DNA of 64,000 nucleotides from Amycolatopsis alba DSM 44262 (GCF_000384215.1 NZ_KB913032.1:645021-709020), one strand, 5' to 3'. Shown: positions 26,750 to 35,795, counted from the stretch's first letter. Notes: generated by a model not told the origin, from the letters alone. Made by a program: numbers and translations.

Positions 26750-28405
26750 ATGCTGGACCGAGCAGTCATCGACGCCCTCTTCCCCGCCGACCTGCCCGAG
26801 CCCGAGCACTGGGAACAGCGTTACCCCGCCCGCGAGCTCCCCGAGGGCGCCAAGGTCACCCGGTTCGGCCCTTCGCCGACCGGATTCGTCCACATCGGCG
26901 GCGTCTACGTCGCCACCATCGACCAGGACATCGCCCGCCGCAGCGAGGGCCGCTACCTCGTCCGGGTCGAGGACACCGACCGGTCCCGCGAGGTCGAAGG
27001 CGCCATCGACCAGTTCGAGCGCGGCTTCGCCTACTTCGGCCTCGCCGCCGACGAGGACATCCACCGCGGCGGCGACTACGGCCCGTACCAGCAGTCCGAG
27101 CGCGAGCAGATCTACCTGACCTACGTCCGCCACCTGCTCCGCGAAGGCCGCGCGTACCTCGACTTCGCCACCAAGGACGAGCTGGCGGCGATCACCGCCC
27201 GGCAGCAGGCGACGAAGCTGCCGACCGGCTACTACGGCTCGTGGGCCATCTGGCGTGACGCCGCCCCCGCCGACGTCCAGGCCAAGCTCGACGCCGGCGA
27301 CCCGTACGTCGTGCGCTTCCGCGCCCCGGACGACACCGGCGCCCGCGCCCGGTTCACCGACGCCATCCGCGGCCCGCTGGAGGCCGAGGCCAACCGCAAC
27401 GACGTCGTCATCCTCAAGAGCTCGGACCAGAGCCCGCGGCTGCCGACGTATCACTTCGCGCACGCCGTCGACGACCACCTCATGCGCGTCAACCTGGTCA
27501 TCCGCGGCGACGAGTGGATCTCGTCGGTGCCGGTGCACCAGCAGCTGTTCGAGGCGCTCGCGTTCGAGCCGATCACCTACGCGCACATCGCGCCGCTGAT
27601 GAAGCAGGAGGGCGGCAGCAAGCGCAAGCTGTCGAAGCGCAAGGACCCGGAAGCGAGCGTCGACTTCTACATCGAGTCCGGCTACCCCACCAAGGCCGTC
27701 CTCTACTACCTGCGCGGCCTCGCCAACGGACGGCTTGCCGAGATGCCGCTCGACCAGGCCCTGGCCGAGCCGATCAACCTGGACGAATGCGGCGTCGCGG
27801 GCCCGCTCGTCGACCTGGTCAAACTCGACGACATCTCGGCCGACCACATCGCCACGCTGTCCGGCGCCGAGATCCTCGACGAGGTCCGCGCCTGGGCGGA
27901 GCGTTTCGACCCCGCGCTGCTCGCCGTCCTCGACGCCGAGCCGGACCTGGCGCTGCGGGCGCTCGCCGTCGAACGCGACGGTGCCGAGAACCCGCGCAAG
28001 GACCTGAAGAAGTGGAGCGAGTTCCGCGCCGTCTACGGATTCTTCTTCCCGCAGCTGCACGCCACCGTCGCCGGCCCCGACGACGAGCGGATCACCGCCC
28101 TCGGCGTCGACGGCGAGGTCGTCAAGGCCGTGGTGCGTGACTTCGTCGGGAACTACCAGCAGCTCGACGACGGCCAGGAGTGGTTCCAGCAGATCCGCGA
28201 CGTGGCGGCGAAGCACGGTTTCGCGAAGAACGCCAAGGAGCTCAAGAAGAACCCCGAGGGCTTCCCCGGCTCCATTCGCGAGGCTTCACAGATCATCCGG
28301 ATCGCGATCACGGGCTCGACCCGGAGCCCGGACCTGCACTCGATCACGCAGGCGCTGGGGCGCGAGGAGACGCTGGGCCGGTTCTCCGGTCTCGTGGGCG
28401 AGTGA
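26750..28405 (+). CDS. Glutamyl-tRNA synthetase, divergent type
   Basis: A 551-residue class I synthetase that charges tRNA with glutamate. The HIGH-like motif is FVHIGG (about residues 46-51) and the KMSKS-like motif is KRKLSKRKDP (about 290-299). The Rossmann core has VRVEDTDRSREVEGAI. It is longer than the usual actinobacterial GltX (about 490 residues) and the signature residues differ, so it may be a second, horizontally distributed GluRS type. Whether it is the only or an extra GluRS cannot be told from this window. The ATG at 26750 has GGGAG some 11 bases upstream. Confidence 0.88.
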   Translation: MLDRAVIDALFPADLPEPEHWEQRYPARELPEGAKVTRFGPSPTGFVHIGGVYVATIDQDIARRSEGRYLVRVEDTDRSREVEGAIDQFERGFAYFGLAADEDIHRGGDYGPYQQSEREQIYLTYVRHLLREGRAYLDFATKDELAAITARQQATKLPTGYYGSWAIWRDAAPADVQAKLDAGDPYVVRFRAPDDTGARARFTDAIRGPLEAEANRNDVVILKSSDQSPRLPTYHFAHAVDDHLMRVNLVIRGDEWISSVPVHQQLFEALAFEPITYAHIAPLMKQEGGSKRKLSKRKDPEASVDFYIESGYPTKAVLYYLRGLANGRLAEMPLDQALAEPINLDECGVAGPLVDLVKLDDISADHIATLSGAEILDEVRAWAERFDPALLAVLDAEPDLALRALAVERDGAENPRKDLKKWSEFRAVYGFFFPQLHATVAGPDDERITALGVDGEVVKAVVRDFVGNYQQLDDGQEWFQQIRDVAAKHGFAKNAKELKKNPEGFPGSIREASQIIRIAITGSTRSPDLHSITQALGREETLGRFSGLVGE

Positions 28406-28412
28406 CCCCGTC

Positions 28413-28746
28413 GTGAGTGGCAAGGCCGGTTCTGACCGTCCTTGCCTGCCCACTGGTGCGATTGGTGGTCGGGTGTGGAGGATTTGGGACGTTGAACGTC
28501 CTGAATCCTCCACGCTCGGTCTCGGTGATGAGGGATTCGGGACGTTGTACGTCCGGAAGCTTCCCCCGTCGCGTATCTGCCACCGGTCGTGACCGGTGCG
28601 ACCTTGATCGACGGTGAAGGAATCAGGACGTTCAACGTCCTGATTCCTTCACCGTCAAGCCCGACAGCCGCGAAACCGCCACCTTCGCTCAGGTCAGGCG
28701 CGGGTAGGTAAATGCTGGTCCGCTCTGACCGTCCTTGTCACTCACG
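28413..28746. repeat. MITE-like palindrome-rich element bounded by 14-bp inverted repeats
   Basis: CGTGAGTGGCAAGG (28413-28426) and its inverted partner CCTTGTCACTCACG (28733-28746) match at 13 of 14 bases and bound 334 bases with no ORF. Inside are three hairpins built on the core GGACGTT/AACGTCC: 28475-28513, about 28529-28566, and 28610-28656, the last with 23-base perfect arms. The first hairpin is identical over 39 bases to one at 48089-48127. The rest of the 497-base gap (28747-28901) shows nothing more. Confidence 0.7.
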
Positions 28747-28901
28747 ACCCCAATGCGGGGCCGGCCGCCTCGCGTGATTGGACGGACGCCACACGCGGCC
28801 GGGCCGGGGCAAGCGTGTCGTCCCGCTGGACACACGACACCGCCACCGCCACCCCCGCACCACAGTGGCGCTCAAGACACGTCGGCTTCAACCCGAGCCA
28901 C

Positions 28902-29615
28902 TCACGAGCCGGGCGTGAACTGGTCGTAGAACGCCGTCTTGACCGCGACGACGGCCTGTTCGGTCTCCCGGAACCGCTCCCGCGCCTCGGTCGAGTCGAT
29001 CAGCTGCACCAGCCGCAGCCCGAGCTGGTCGGAATGCGTCAGCGAAAGCGGCGACGCGGCGGCGAGCGGGCGGGACTTCGCGTCGTGCACGTGGTGCGGA
29101 TAGTAGAAGACGGACTTGTCGCCCAGTACCGGGCCGATCCGGCGCCACAGTTCGCCGTACTCGACGGAGACCAGCACTTCGCCCCAGAAGCGCAGGATCG
29201 TCAGCAGTTCGACGTCGGCGTGCTTCGAGTCGCCCGCCGACGAGATCAGCTCCATGGTGGTGTCGACGCAGGCCGTCGTGACCAGCGACCGCCGGGACCG
29301 CACCAGTTCTTCACGCGGGACACCGAGGGCGAGGATGTCCGCCATCAGGTCCTCGCGATGCGAAGGGGTGCTGCCGGGCGAAGAGTTGTCCGGGTACTCC
29401 TCCCGGATGATGACACGGGCGATCCTGATGGACTGTTCGTCGGTGAGCAGGTCGATCGCCAGGTCGTAGGCCATGGTGAAGGCCAGCGACAGGAAGCGGC
29501 GCTGCAGCAGGACACTCCACAGGTCGTCCTGCGAGAGCTCGGTGACGCCCCGCAGCGTCGGGTGGTTGCGGAACTCCTCGATCAAACCGTCTTCGAACTC
29601 GTCAAGGTCTCGCAT
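28902..29615 (-). CDS. Iron-containing redox enzyme, heme-oxygenase-like fold
   Basis: A 237-residue helical protein resembling the haem-oxygenase-like di-metal oxidase family (CADD/Haem_oxygenas_2). Candidate metal ligands include Glu and His in IIREEYP and SHREDLMADILALG (about residues 70-98), and His/Asp near YYPHHVHDAK (about 173-182). Members use two metals and oxygen for varied oxidations; the substrate here is unknown. I start at the ATG at 29615 with AGAGG 7 bases upstream; the adjacent GTG is also possible. It is the second gene after the membrane protein at 29631. Confidence 0.7.
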   Translation of the reverse strand: MRDLDEFEDGLIEEFRNHPTLRGVTELSQDDLWSVLLQRRFLSLAFTMAYDLAIDLLTDEQSIRIARVIIREEYPDNSSPGSTPSHREDLMADILALGVPREELVRSRRSLVTTACVDTTMELISSAGDSKHADVELLTILRFWGEVLVSVEYGELWRRIGPVLGDKSVFYYPHHVHDAKSRPLAAASPLSLTHSDQLGLRLVQLIDSTEARERFRETEQAVVAVKTAFYDQFTPGS

Positions 29616-29630
29616 CACTACACCTCTTGC

Positions 29631-30464
29631 TCAGAAACGGATCATGTCGATGCTTCGGTTCCAGTCGCCGAGGTCCACGTCACGGCCGATGTCCCACAAC
29701 GTGTCGAGCTCACGCTGGATCTGCTCGCCGAGCACGGTGTCGTGCGTGCCCTCGATCTCGAACTGGGGCGAGTTGATCGCCAGCTGGCCGTGCAGGAACA
29801 TGCTGACCAGGTAGTGCCCGTCGGCCCGGTACACCGAGACCGAGGCCTGCGAGTTGAACACCCGCACCTTCAGGTTTCCCTGACGTCTCGCCAGCCGCCG
29901 GTGCAGCCGGGAGAGCGTTTCGAGGCAGTTCGTGATCCCCGTGCTCACGAAGGCGTTGCCCGCCCCGTCGGTCCGGCCCAGTGCCGCCTCCCGCAACCCG
30001 ACCAGCATCGAGTTCGGGTGCAGCAACATGATCCGCACCTCGGCCCGGCGGTCGACGATGGCGGCCTCCAGTTCGTGTTCCAGCAGTTCCAGGTTCGGGA
30101 TCCAGGTGTTCAGGATCGTGATCTGTTTGGCCTTCGCGACGCGGGCGGCGAACGCGTCGTCCGGAAAGCGTTTGTGCACCTCGACCACACCGCCGTAGTG
30201 CGAACGGCGGAGGCTCGAGGCGATGCTGTCGATGTCGAGACCGGCGAGGCGATCACGGATGTCTTCCAAGGCGCGCAACGGGGTCAGCTCGATGAGCAGC
30301 ACCACGACCACACCGCTGACCATGATCAGGGTCAGCGTGCTGACCCCTTTCGGCGCGACTTTGTCCAGCCAGCCGAGCTGCTCGGCGATCCCGACCGTGA
30401 AACCGACCACCGCCAAACCGCCGAGACTGAGTAATTCGAGCCAGCGACGCATTTTGCGGAGCAT
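29631..30464 (-). CDS. Membrane protein with phospholipase-D-like domain
   Basis: A 277-residue protein with two membrane helices near the N-terminus (about 13-33 and 44-62), then a soluble domain. The soluble part (KQITILNTWIPNLELLEHEL, VRIMLLHPNSMLVGLREAAL, YLVSMFLHGQLAI) resembles PLD-like domains found at the C-terminus of some regulators, but no full HKD motif is seen. It lies 15 bases before the heme-oxygenase-like enzyme gene, so the two are cotranscribed. A membrane-tethered sensor for the redox enzyme is one reading. Confidence 0.68.
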   Translation of the reverse strand: MLRKMRRWLELLSLGGLAVVGFTVGIAEQLGWLDKVAPKGVSTLTLIMVSGVVVVLLIELTPLRALEDIRDRLAGLDIDSIASSLRRSHYGGVVEVHKRFPDDAFAARVAKAKQITILNTWIPNLELLEHELEAAIVDRRAEVRIMLLHPNSMLVGLREAALGRTDGAGNAFVSTGITNCLETLSRLHRRLARRQGNLKVRVFNSQASVSVYRADGHYLVSMFLHGQLAINSPQFEIEGTHDTVLGEQIQRELDTLWDIGRDVDLGDWNRSIDMIRF

Positions 30465-30685
30465 TCACCCTCCGGGATCCGGCAGCTGTACACCTCATGT
30501 TCCCACGATCCGAGAGGTCGCTGTGATCGGGGTCACCGCCTTGGCGCGACGCCATTCTTTCCGCGGAATTCGCCGGAAGAACCGGATCCGGCGCGGGAAT
30601 CCGCAGCCGATCGCGACGGCGGGGTGAAACATACCGGCCTCGACGAACGACTTACCAGGTACGCAAGTACGGAAAGTTGTGGTCG

Positions 30686-30910
30686 ATGAGCGCTGATCGC
30701 GTTGTCCAGCTGCGCTGGGAGCCCCGCCACGTGGCCGACGACGGTCGCGTGGAGCTGTCCTATCCAGGGATCTCCGTGGTGTCCAGCAGACAGGGCGAAG
30801 TCGTCGACCGGAAGTGGGTACCGGTCGGTGAAGAACCCACCTTCGCCGACGACGAAGCCCTGATCGCCGTCCTGCACGCCGCGTGGCGCTGGACCAGGCC
30901 CGCCGCGTAG
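30686..30910 (+). CDS. Small hypothetical protein
   Basis: A 74-residue protein, ATG at 30686 with GGAAAG upstream. It has alternating strand-like sequence (VVQLRWEPRHVADDGRVEL) and a Trp-rich end. No domain recognised. The 221-base gap upstream holds no recognised element. It converges with the small membrane protein gene at 30919. Confidence 0.55.
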   Translation: MSADRVVQLRWEPRHVADDGRVELSYPGISVVSSRQGEVVDRKWVPVGEEPTFADDEALIAVLHAAWRWTRPAA

Positions 30911-30918
30911 AAGCGCGC

Positions 30919-31152
30919 CTACTCTTCGCTCCCCTTGTACCTGCGCTGGAGTTCTTCGTCCTGCTCACGCGGCGGCTTCTCGGTCCAGCGCCCGTGGACG
31001 AGATCGTTCTCCGTGTAATCCGCACGCCGGGAAGACCAGCCAGGCAACATGATCTTGCGGGTGCCGCCTCGCCCCCGATCACGCAGATCGGTCACCACCG
31101 CGATGCCGATCACCAGCAGCAATACCCCGAGCGCTATCCAGATTCCGACCAT
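30919..31152 (-). CDS. Small single-span membrane protein
   Basis: A 77-residue protein with one N-terminal membrane helix (about 3-21), then a basic, charged cytoplasmic tail ending in Lys/Glu-rich residues. No family recognised. Codon use is like its neighbours. Its stop lies 8 bases past that of the convergent 74-residue ORF. Confidence 0.6.
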   Translation of the reverse strand: MVGIWIALGVLLLVIGIAVVTDLRDRGRGGTRKIMLPGWSSRRADYTENDLVHGRWTEKPPREQDEELQRRYKGSEE

Positions 31153-31332
31153 GTCCGCTCCCCCGCAGATGAAGTCGTTTCGGCAAGGTTAGCGCGACAA
31201 CAGGCGTCGCAGAACAAAATTTCTGTCTCACCACCTTCGCCTTCTTGCTCCATTCGGGCTAGCCCGGCGGGCGTAGGTGACTTCAGCCCACACGGCGAGG
31301 TGGTGGCGGGCCCGGCGCCATAAGGTGACGGC

Positions 31333-32052
31333 GTGCCCGGTGAACGACTCGATTCCTGGCTGCGCGGACATGAGTCGCTCGTCGACGTCCTGACCGCGTC
31401 GCTGCTCGCGGCCTGCTGTGTCCTTTTCGGACTGCTCGTCGACGCCGATCCCGTCTATTTCCTGTTCTCCCTGCTCCTTGCGCTTCCGCTGGCCTTGCGG
31501 CGACGCGACGCCGGCGTGTGCGCGGCGCTCGTGCTGGCGACCGCGGGCGCCCAGTGGCTCACGATCCGGAACGACATCGGCGCCTTGCCCGCCGACCTCG
31601 CCGTACCTCTGGCGGTGCACGCCGCGGCGGCCTACGGACCGCGGTGGGCAGGCGGCGCCGCGCTCGCGGCCGGTCTCGCCGGCTCCGCGCTGGGCGGGCT
31701 GAGCTGGCCGATGCTGCCGTCGCCGGTGACCGCGCATCTGCTCGTCGGCGTCTTCCTGGCCAGCACGGTGGTGGCCGCCTGGGCGACCGGGACGCTGCGC
31801 CGGGTGCGGCTCGCCCACCGCGAACAGCAGGCGAGGCTCGCCGTCCTCGCGGAGCGGAACCGGATCTCCCGCGAGATGCACGACATCGTCGCCCATTCGC
31901 TCGCGGTGGTGATCGCGCAGGCCGACGGCGGCCGGTACGCGACCTCGCCCGAGGCCTGCCGGTCCGCGCTGGTCACGATCGGCGAATGCGCCCGGCAGGC
32001 GCTGGGCGATCTCCGGCGGGTGCTCGGTGTCCTGCGGGACGGCCCGGCGTGA
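31333..32052 (+). CDS. Sensor histidine kinase lacking the ATPase domain
   Basis: A 239-residue NarL-type sensor kinase. It has about five membrane helices (residues 15-155) and a HisKA_3 dimerisation domain with phospho-acceptor His183 in REMHDIVAH. It then stops at LRRVLGVLRDGPA, where relatives continue for another 100-150 residues with the HATPase_c catalytic domain. The stop overlaps the response-regulator start by four bases (GTGA), as in intact pairs, so a clean deletion of the catalytic domain is likely. It cannot autophosphorylate unaided. GTG 31333 lies 6 bases after a TAAGGT box, so the message may be leaderless. Confidence 0.85.
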   Translation: MPGERLDSWLRGHESLVDVLTASLLAACCVLFGLLVDADPVYFLFSLLLALPLALRRRDAGVCAALVLATAGAQWLTIRNDIGALPADLAVPLAVHAAAAYGPRWAGGAALAAGLAGSALGGLSWPMLPSPVTAHLLVGVFLASTVVAAWATGTLRRVRLAHREQQARLAVLAERNRISREMHDIVAHSLAVVIAQADGGRYATSPEACRSALVTIGECARQALGDLRRVLGVLRDGPA

Positions 32053-32714
32053 CCGGGGAGCCGGTCCGTGTCCTGCTTGCCGACGATCAGATCCTGGTCC
32101 GGTCCGGGTTCCGGCTGGTCATCGAGTCGCAGGCGGATGTGACCGTGGTCGGCGAGGCGGGTGACGGTCTCGCCGCGGTGGAGCACACCCGGCGGCTGAA
32201 CCCGGATCTGGTGCTGATGGACGTGCGGATGCCGGTGCTCGACGGCATCGAGGCCACGCGACGGGTGCTGACCCTGCCTGACGCGCCGAAGGTCGTCATG
32301 CTCACGACGTACGACGTCGACGAGCACGCGCTGGCCGCCATCCGGGCCGGGGCCAGCGGCTTCCTGCTCAAGGACGCCACCCCGGAGGAGTTGCTGGCCG
32401 CGATCCGGACGGTGCACGAAGGCGACGCGGTGATCGCCCCTTCCACCACCCGCCGGTTGCTGGACCGGCTGGCGCCCCCGCTCGACCCGCTCGCGGCCCG
32501 GTCGGCGGAGACGCTGACCGGACGCGAGCGGGAGGTGCTGGCCGGGATGGCCCGAGGCTGGTCCAACGCCGAGATCGCCGAGTGGCTGGTGGTCGCACCG
32601 GGGACGGTGAAGACCCACGTGGGCAACATCCTGGCCAAACTGCGGGTGCGGGACAGGGTGCAGGCGGTGGTCCTCGCCTACGAAGCGGGCGTGGTCCGGC
32701 CCGGCGAGCGGTGA
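32049..32714 (+). CDS. NarL/LuxR-family response regulator
   Basis: A 221-residue two-domain regulator. The receiver (about 1-120) has the acidic pair ADDQ, the phospho-acceptor Asp58 (LVLMDVRMP) and the conserved Lys in LLKDA. A LuxR-type helix-turn-helix (about 155-215; LTGREREVLAGMARG, GTVKTHVGNILAKL) follows. It is coupled to the truncated kinase by a GTGA overlap. With no catalytic domain in its partner, phosphate may come from another kinase or a small donor. The last 37 bases overlap the convergent hydrolase gene in antisense. Confidence 0.93.
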   Translation: MTGEPVRVLLADDQILVRSGFRLVIESQADVTVVGEAGDGLAAVEHTRRLNPDLVLMDVRMPVLDGIEATRRVLTLPDAPKVVMLTTYDVDEHALAAIRAGASGFLLKDATPEELLAAIRTVHEGDAVIAPSTTRRLLDRLAPPLDPLAARSAETLTGREREVLAGMARGWSNAEIAEWLVVAPGTVKTHVGNILAKLRVRDRVQAVVLAYEAGVVRPGER

Positions 32715-34225
32715 CGGGCGCAGGTGACGTCGGTCCGGGGCAAAGGGCCGCCGAGCAGGTACGACTCGACGACCTCGGTGACGCAGGGCGCCGTGTCGAA
32801 GAGATAGACCCCGTGCCGGAAGGCGCCGTCCAGCGTGACCATGCGGGATCCCGGCAGGGCGCGGCGCAGCGCCCGCTGTCCGGCATACGGCGTGACAGGG
32901 TCTCCTGAAGCCCCTACGAGCAGCGCGGGAAGGTCGTTGCCGATCACGACGGGCGTCTCCGCGGGCCGGACGGGCCAGAACGCGCAGGGCGTGATGTGTC
33001 GCGCCAGCGGGCCGAACAAGGGCTCGGCGGCCCGGTGCGCCTGGATGTCCCGGTAGTAGCTTTCGGGATCGCGGGAAGCGGCCCGGTCCGCGCACTGGTT
33101 CGCGACCGTGGCGCTGAACCCGAACGCCGGTTCCACCTTCGGGTCGGTGTACAGGGAAAGCTTCCACTCCTGCGTGGGCGTCGGCGTGACGGCGAGGCCG
33201 CGTGCGGCATCGCGCAGCACGACGACCTGGGCGCTGAACTCCGCGTAGAACGCGTCGCTGTCGTCGACGGTGAGCAGCAATCCGGGGATCATCGCCGCGT
33301 CGACGCGGTGGCCGCCGACGAGCAGCAGCGGTTCGCGGGCGATCCGGTCCACTCCGGCCAGCACCTCGTCCGCGGTGGCGCCGAGGTGGTAGCGCCCGTC
33401 CCGGACGGCCGCCCAGCGTGCCCAGTCACGTAAGGCCGCGGCGTCCGCCGGAGCGGTTTCACGGGTGAGCGCCGGACCGGCGGCCCCTGGAGCCGCGGCG
33501 CTGTCGAGCACGATCCGCTCGACGCGTCGCGGGAAGAGCTGGCGGTAGACCGCGCCGAGATGGCTGCCGAAAGACCAGCCAAGATAAGAGATCTTCGGTT
33601 CCCCGAGAGCGGCTCGCACAAGGTCCATGTCACGCGCGATGTCGCGGGTGGACGCGTGTGCGAGGAGGTCGCCCTGGCCGACGCACCGCGCCGCGAGATC
33701 CCGCGCGACCGCCACACCGCGTTCGAAGGAGGCCCTGTCCGGACTCGCCAGCTGGGCACTCTGCAGGTACCGCCCGGTGGGCCAGCCGCATTCCAACGGC
33801 GCGCTGAGCCCGAAGAACCGAGGGTCGATCCCGACCAGGTCGTACCGCGCCGCGAGCGATGGCGCCCCGGACGGGACCTCCGGTGGCAGGCCTTGCGCCA
33901 GCAGTGCCACCCCCTCACGGGACGGTCCGGGACCGCCGGTGTTGACCATCAGGGTGCCCAGGCGTCGCGCGGGGTCGGTCGCGGCACGGCGTGCGACGGC
34001 CACCGAAAGGGTCCGGCCGCCGGGATCGGCGTGGTCCAGCGGAACGGTGACCTCACCGCAGGTCGCTCCGGCCGCCGCGAGCAGTTGCCCGGTCGCGTCG
34101 TCCGGCCCGGTCCGGCAGTCGTGCCAGCCGATCCGCTGCGCCCCGGCGGCCGGTTGGCTCTGCGCGAGGCTCGCCAAAAGCGCGATCGTGAGCCCCGCCG
34201 CGAGTGTTCGTCTTCTCTTCGTCAT
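32678..34225 (-). CDS. Secreted alpha/beta-hydrolase, tripeptidyl-aminopeptidase type
   Basis: A 515-residue exported serine hydrolase of the SlpD/tripeptidyl-aminopeptidase group. It has a Sec signal (about residues 1-29, RRR then a hydrophobic run, AGA cleavage). The nucleophile is Ser in LGWSFGSHLG (GxSxG), and the oxyanion region is MVNTGGPGPSREG. The C-terminal TAP-like domain carries the catalytic Asp (VGASGDPVTPYAGQ) and the His (GAFRHGVYL). It probably trims peptides outside the cell. It ends 37 bases inside the convergent response-regulator gene. Confidence 0.9.
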   Translation of the reverse strand: MTKRRRTLAAGLTIALLASLAQSQPAAGAQRIGWHDCRTGPDDATGQLLAAAGATCGEVTVPLDHADPGGRTLSVAVARRAATDPARRLGTLMVNTGGPGPSREGVALLAQGLPPEVPSGAPSLAARYDLVGIDPRFFGLSAPLECGWPTGRYLQSAQLASPDRASFERGVAVARDLAARCVGQGDLLAHASTRDIARDMDLVRAALGEPKISYLGWSFGSHLGAVYRQLFPRRVERIVLDSAAAPGAAGPALTRETAPADAAALRDWARWAAVRDGRYHLGATADEVLAGVDRIAREPLLLVGGHRVDAAMIPGLLLTVDDSDAFYAEFSAQVVVLRDAARGLAVTPTPTQEWKLSLYTDPKVEPAFGFSATVANQCADRAASRDPESYYRDIQAHRAAEPLFGPLARHITPCAFWPVRPAETPVVIGNDLPALLVGASGDPVTPYAGQRALRRALPGSRMVTLDGAFRHGVYLFDTAPCVTEVVESYLLGGPLPRTDVTCARHRSPGRTTPAS

Positions 34226-34266
34226 ACCTGGACGCTAAGCGTGGAAACTCGCGAAAACCTCTGTCC

Positions 34267-35499
34267 TCAGGCCGAAATCCGCTCCTGGTGACTACTCCCG
34301 GCGGCATAGGGGGCCCGGCGGAACGGGGCGGTCAGCGTCGGCAGGATGTGGCGCCGGTTGCGGATCAGGGCGGCGAGCGCGATGACCGCGTAGACGCCGC
34401 ACAGGACGTAGCGCGCGGTCTGGCCGGGCAGCGCGAACTGCACCGCGAACAGGCCGAGCAGGGTCCAGGCGGCCCAGCGCGGGAACCGCAACGCGAGCAA
34501 GGCGGCGACGCCGAGCAAGGTCTGGGTGGCGGTGAGGAGGAATTCCTCGATCTGGCGGGCGTCCAGCCGCAGCGCGGTCCCTCCGCCGCCGAGGACATAG
34601 GCGATCGGCAGGCTGCCGACGAGCAGCGTCCATTGGTTGACCTTGCTGGAAAGCAGGGTGCCGATCGCCGCGTCACCCTTGCCGCGGAGGGCGAACAAGA
34701 TCGCCACGATGAACTCCGGCGCCTCCGACGCCAGCGGCGCGAGCCATTGCACGAGCAGGAACCGGTCGATGCCCAGTTCCGTCCCGACGGCGATCAGGTT
34801 GTGCGCGAACGGTTCCGCACTGGCGAGGATCACCACGGCCGCGAAGACGAACAGCGTGGTCACCAGGATCCGGCGAGGCCTCTTCGACAGCGCGCCGAGA
34901 GTGGCGGCGGGGCCGACCAGTTCGGGTTCGCCGGGCTCGGCGCGGGAGACCTTCCAGAGGTAGAACACGAAGAACCCGAGCAGTGCGAAGCCGAGGACCA
35001 GCGAGATCTGTCCCGTCCCCGGAATGACGAACGCGACGATCGAGGCGATCGCGAGGAAGCCGAGTTCGATCCGGTACGGCGAATCGAGGACCAGTTCCCG
35101 GACCGTGGCCCCGCTGCGTTTCTTCGCGACGGCGAGGCCGATCAGCACGACGGTCGACCAGCCGAGGCCGAGCAGCAACCGGTTGGAGCCGGTCATGTTC
35201 GCCGCGGCGTAGGCGACGTACTCGGGATTCGAGCCCGCCGTGTAGGCGAAGTACAGGTCGACCGCGTACTCGGGGAGCACCGCGATGACGGCGAGCAGGG
35301 CGATCGCGAGCCCGCCGGAGATGTCGACCTGCGCGGCTTCCGCGGCCCAGGCGAGGAGGAACGACGCCGCGACGACGGCGAGGCCGAACAGCAGCAGCCC
35401 CGCCACCGCGCCCGGTTCGGCGCCGGAGAACCGCAGGACGAGCGCGGGCACGGTGAGCGCGGCGCACAGGCCGATCGGCTTCAGTCGGTTGACGATCAC
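34267..35499 (-). CDS. Cation/calcium exchanger-like membrane protein (CaCA superfamily)
   Basis: A 410-residue protein with about 11 predicted helices. Two inverted alpha-repeats are visible: AVIAVLPEYAVDLYFAY with GSNRLL (about 72-110), and LAPLASEAPEFIVAILFALR with SSKVNQWTLL (about 245-285). The acidic residues in each repeat (Pro-Glu) are the cation ligands of Na/Ca and H/Ca exchangers. GTG start at 35499 (GTGATCGTC). Probably exports Ca2+ or a similar ion. It is 41 bases before the hydrolase gene on the same strand. Confidence 0.85.
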   Translation of the reverse strand: MIVNRLKPIGLCAALTVPALVLRFSGAEPGAVAGLLLFGLAVVAASFLLAWAAEAAQVDISGGLAIALLAVIAVLPEYAVDLYFAYTAGSNPEYVAYAAANMTGSNRLLLGLGWSTVVLIGLAVAKKRSGATVRELVLDSPYRIELGFLAIASIVAFVIPGTGQISLVLGFALLGFFVFYLWKVSRAEPGEPELVGPAATLGALSKRPRRILVTTLFVFAAVVILASAEPFAHNLIAVGTELGIDRFLLVQWLAPLASEAPEFIVAILFALRGKGDAAIGTLLSSKVNQWTLLVGSLPIAYVLGGGGTALRLDARQIEEFLLTATQTLLGVAALLALRFPRWAAWTLLGLFAVQFALPGQTARYVLCGVYAVIALAALIRNRRHILPTLTAPFRRAPYAAGSSHQERISA

Positions 35500-35795
35500 G
35501 GACTGAGATTCCCGGCGGCCACCGGGTTACCACAACCGTTGCCCGTTTCGCCTGTCCGGCGAGATTCCTCTTGCGGGACAAGGCAAACGGAAGATCGTCA
35601 TGCCGAAAATCGGACGTCGTCCCACCGGAGGACCCTGGCTGGGCTGCCCCGACGCGCGTCGCGCGCGGCCGGGGATCGCGCCGCGTCCGGCCGGCGGCGT
35701 ACCGGCGGCCCGGAGCGGAAAGTGCCGCTGATCACATCGCCCGGAAATGACGGAATCCCCCGGTATCCGCGGATACCGGGGGATTCCGGGGACGG
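35500..35795. other. Intergenic region with a 38-bp perfect palindrome
   Basis: No convincing gene. The one short frame here (35600-35731) is Arg/Pro-rich with no ribosome-binding site and is not called. A fully symmetric 38-base palindrome occupies 35751-35788, with centre TATCCGCGGATA, just downstream of the minus-strand gene ending at 35796, and probably terminates it. Confidence 0.6.

Noticed and set aside
31333..32052. Frameshift explaining the missing kinase ATPase domain
   Set aside because: Only four bases of overlap separate the stop from the response-regulator start, so there is no hidden sequence left for the domain in any frame.
35600..35731. 43-codon plus-strand frame beginning MPKIGRRP
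   Set aside because: Arg/Pro-rich composition typical of noncoding high-GC DNA and no ribosome-binding site.
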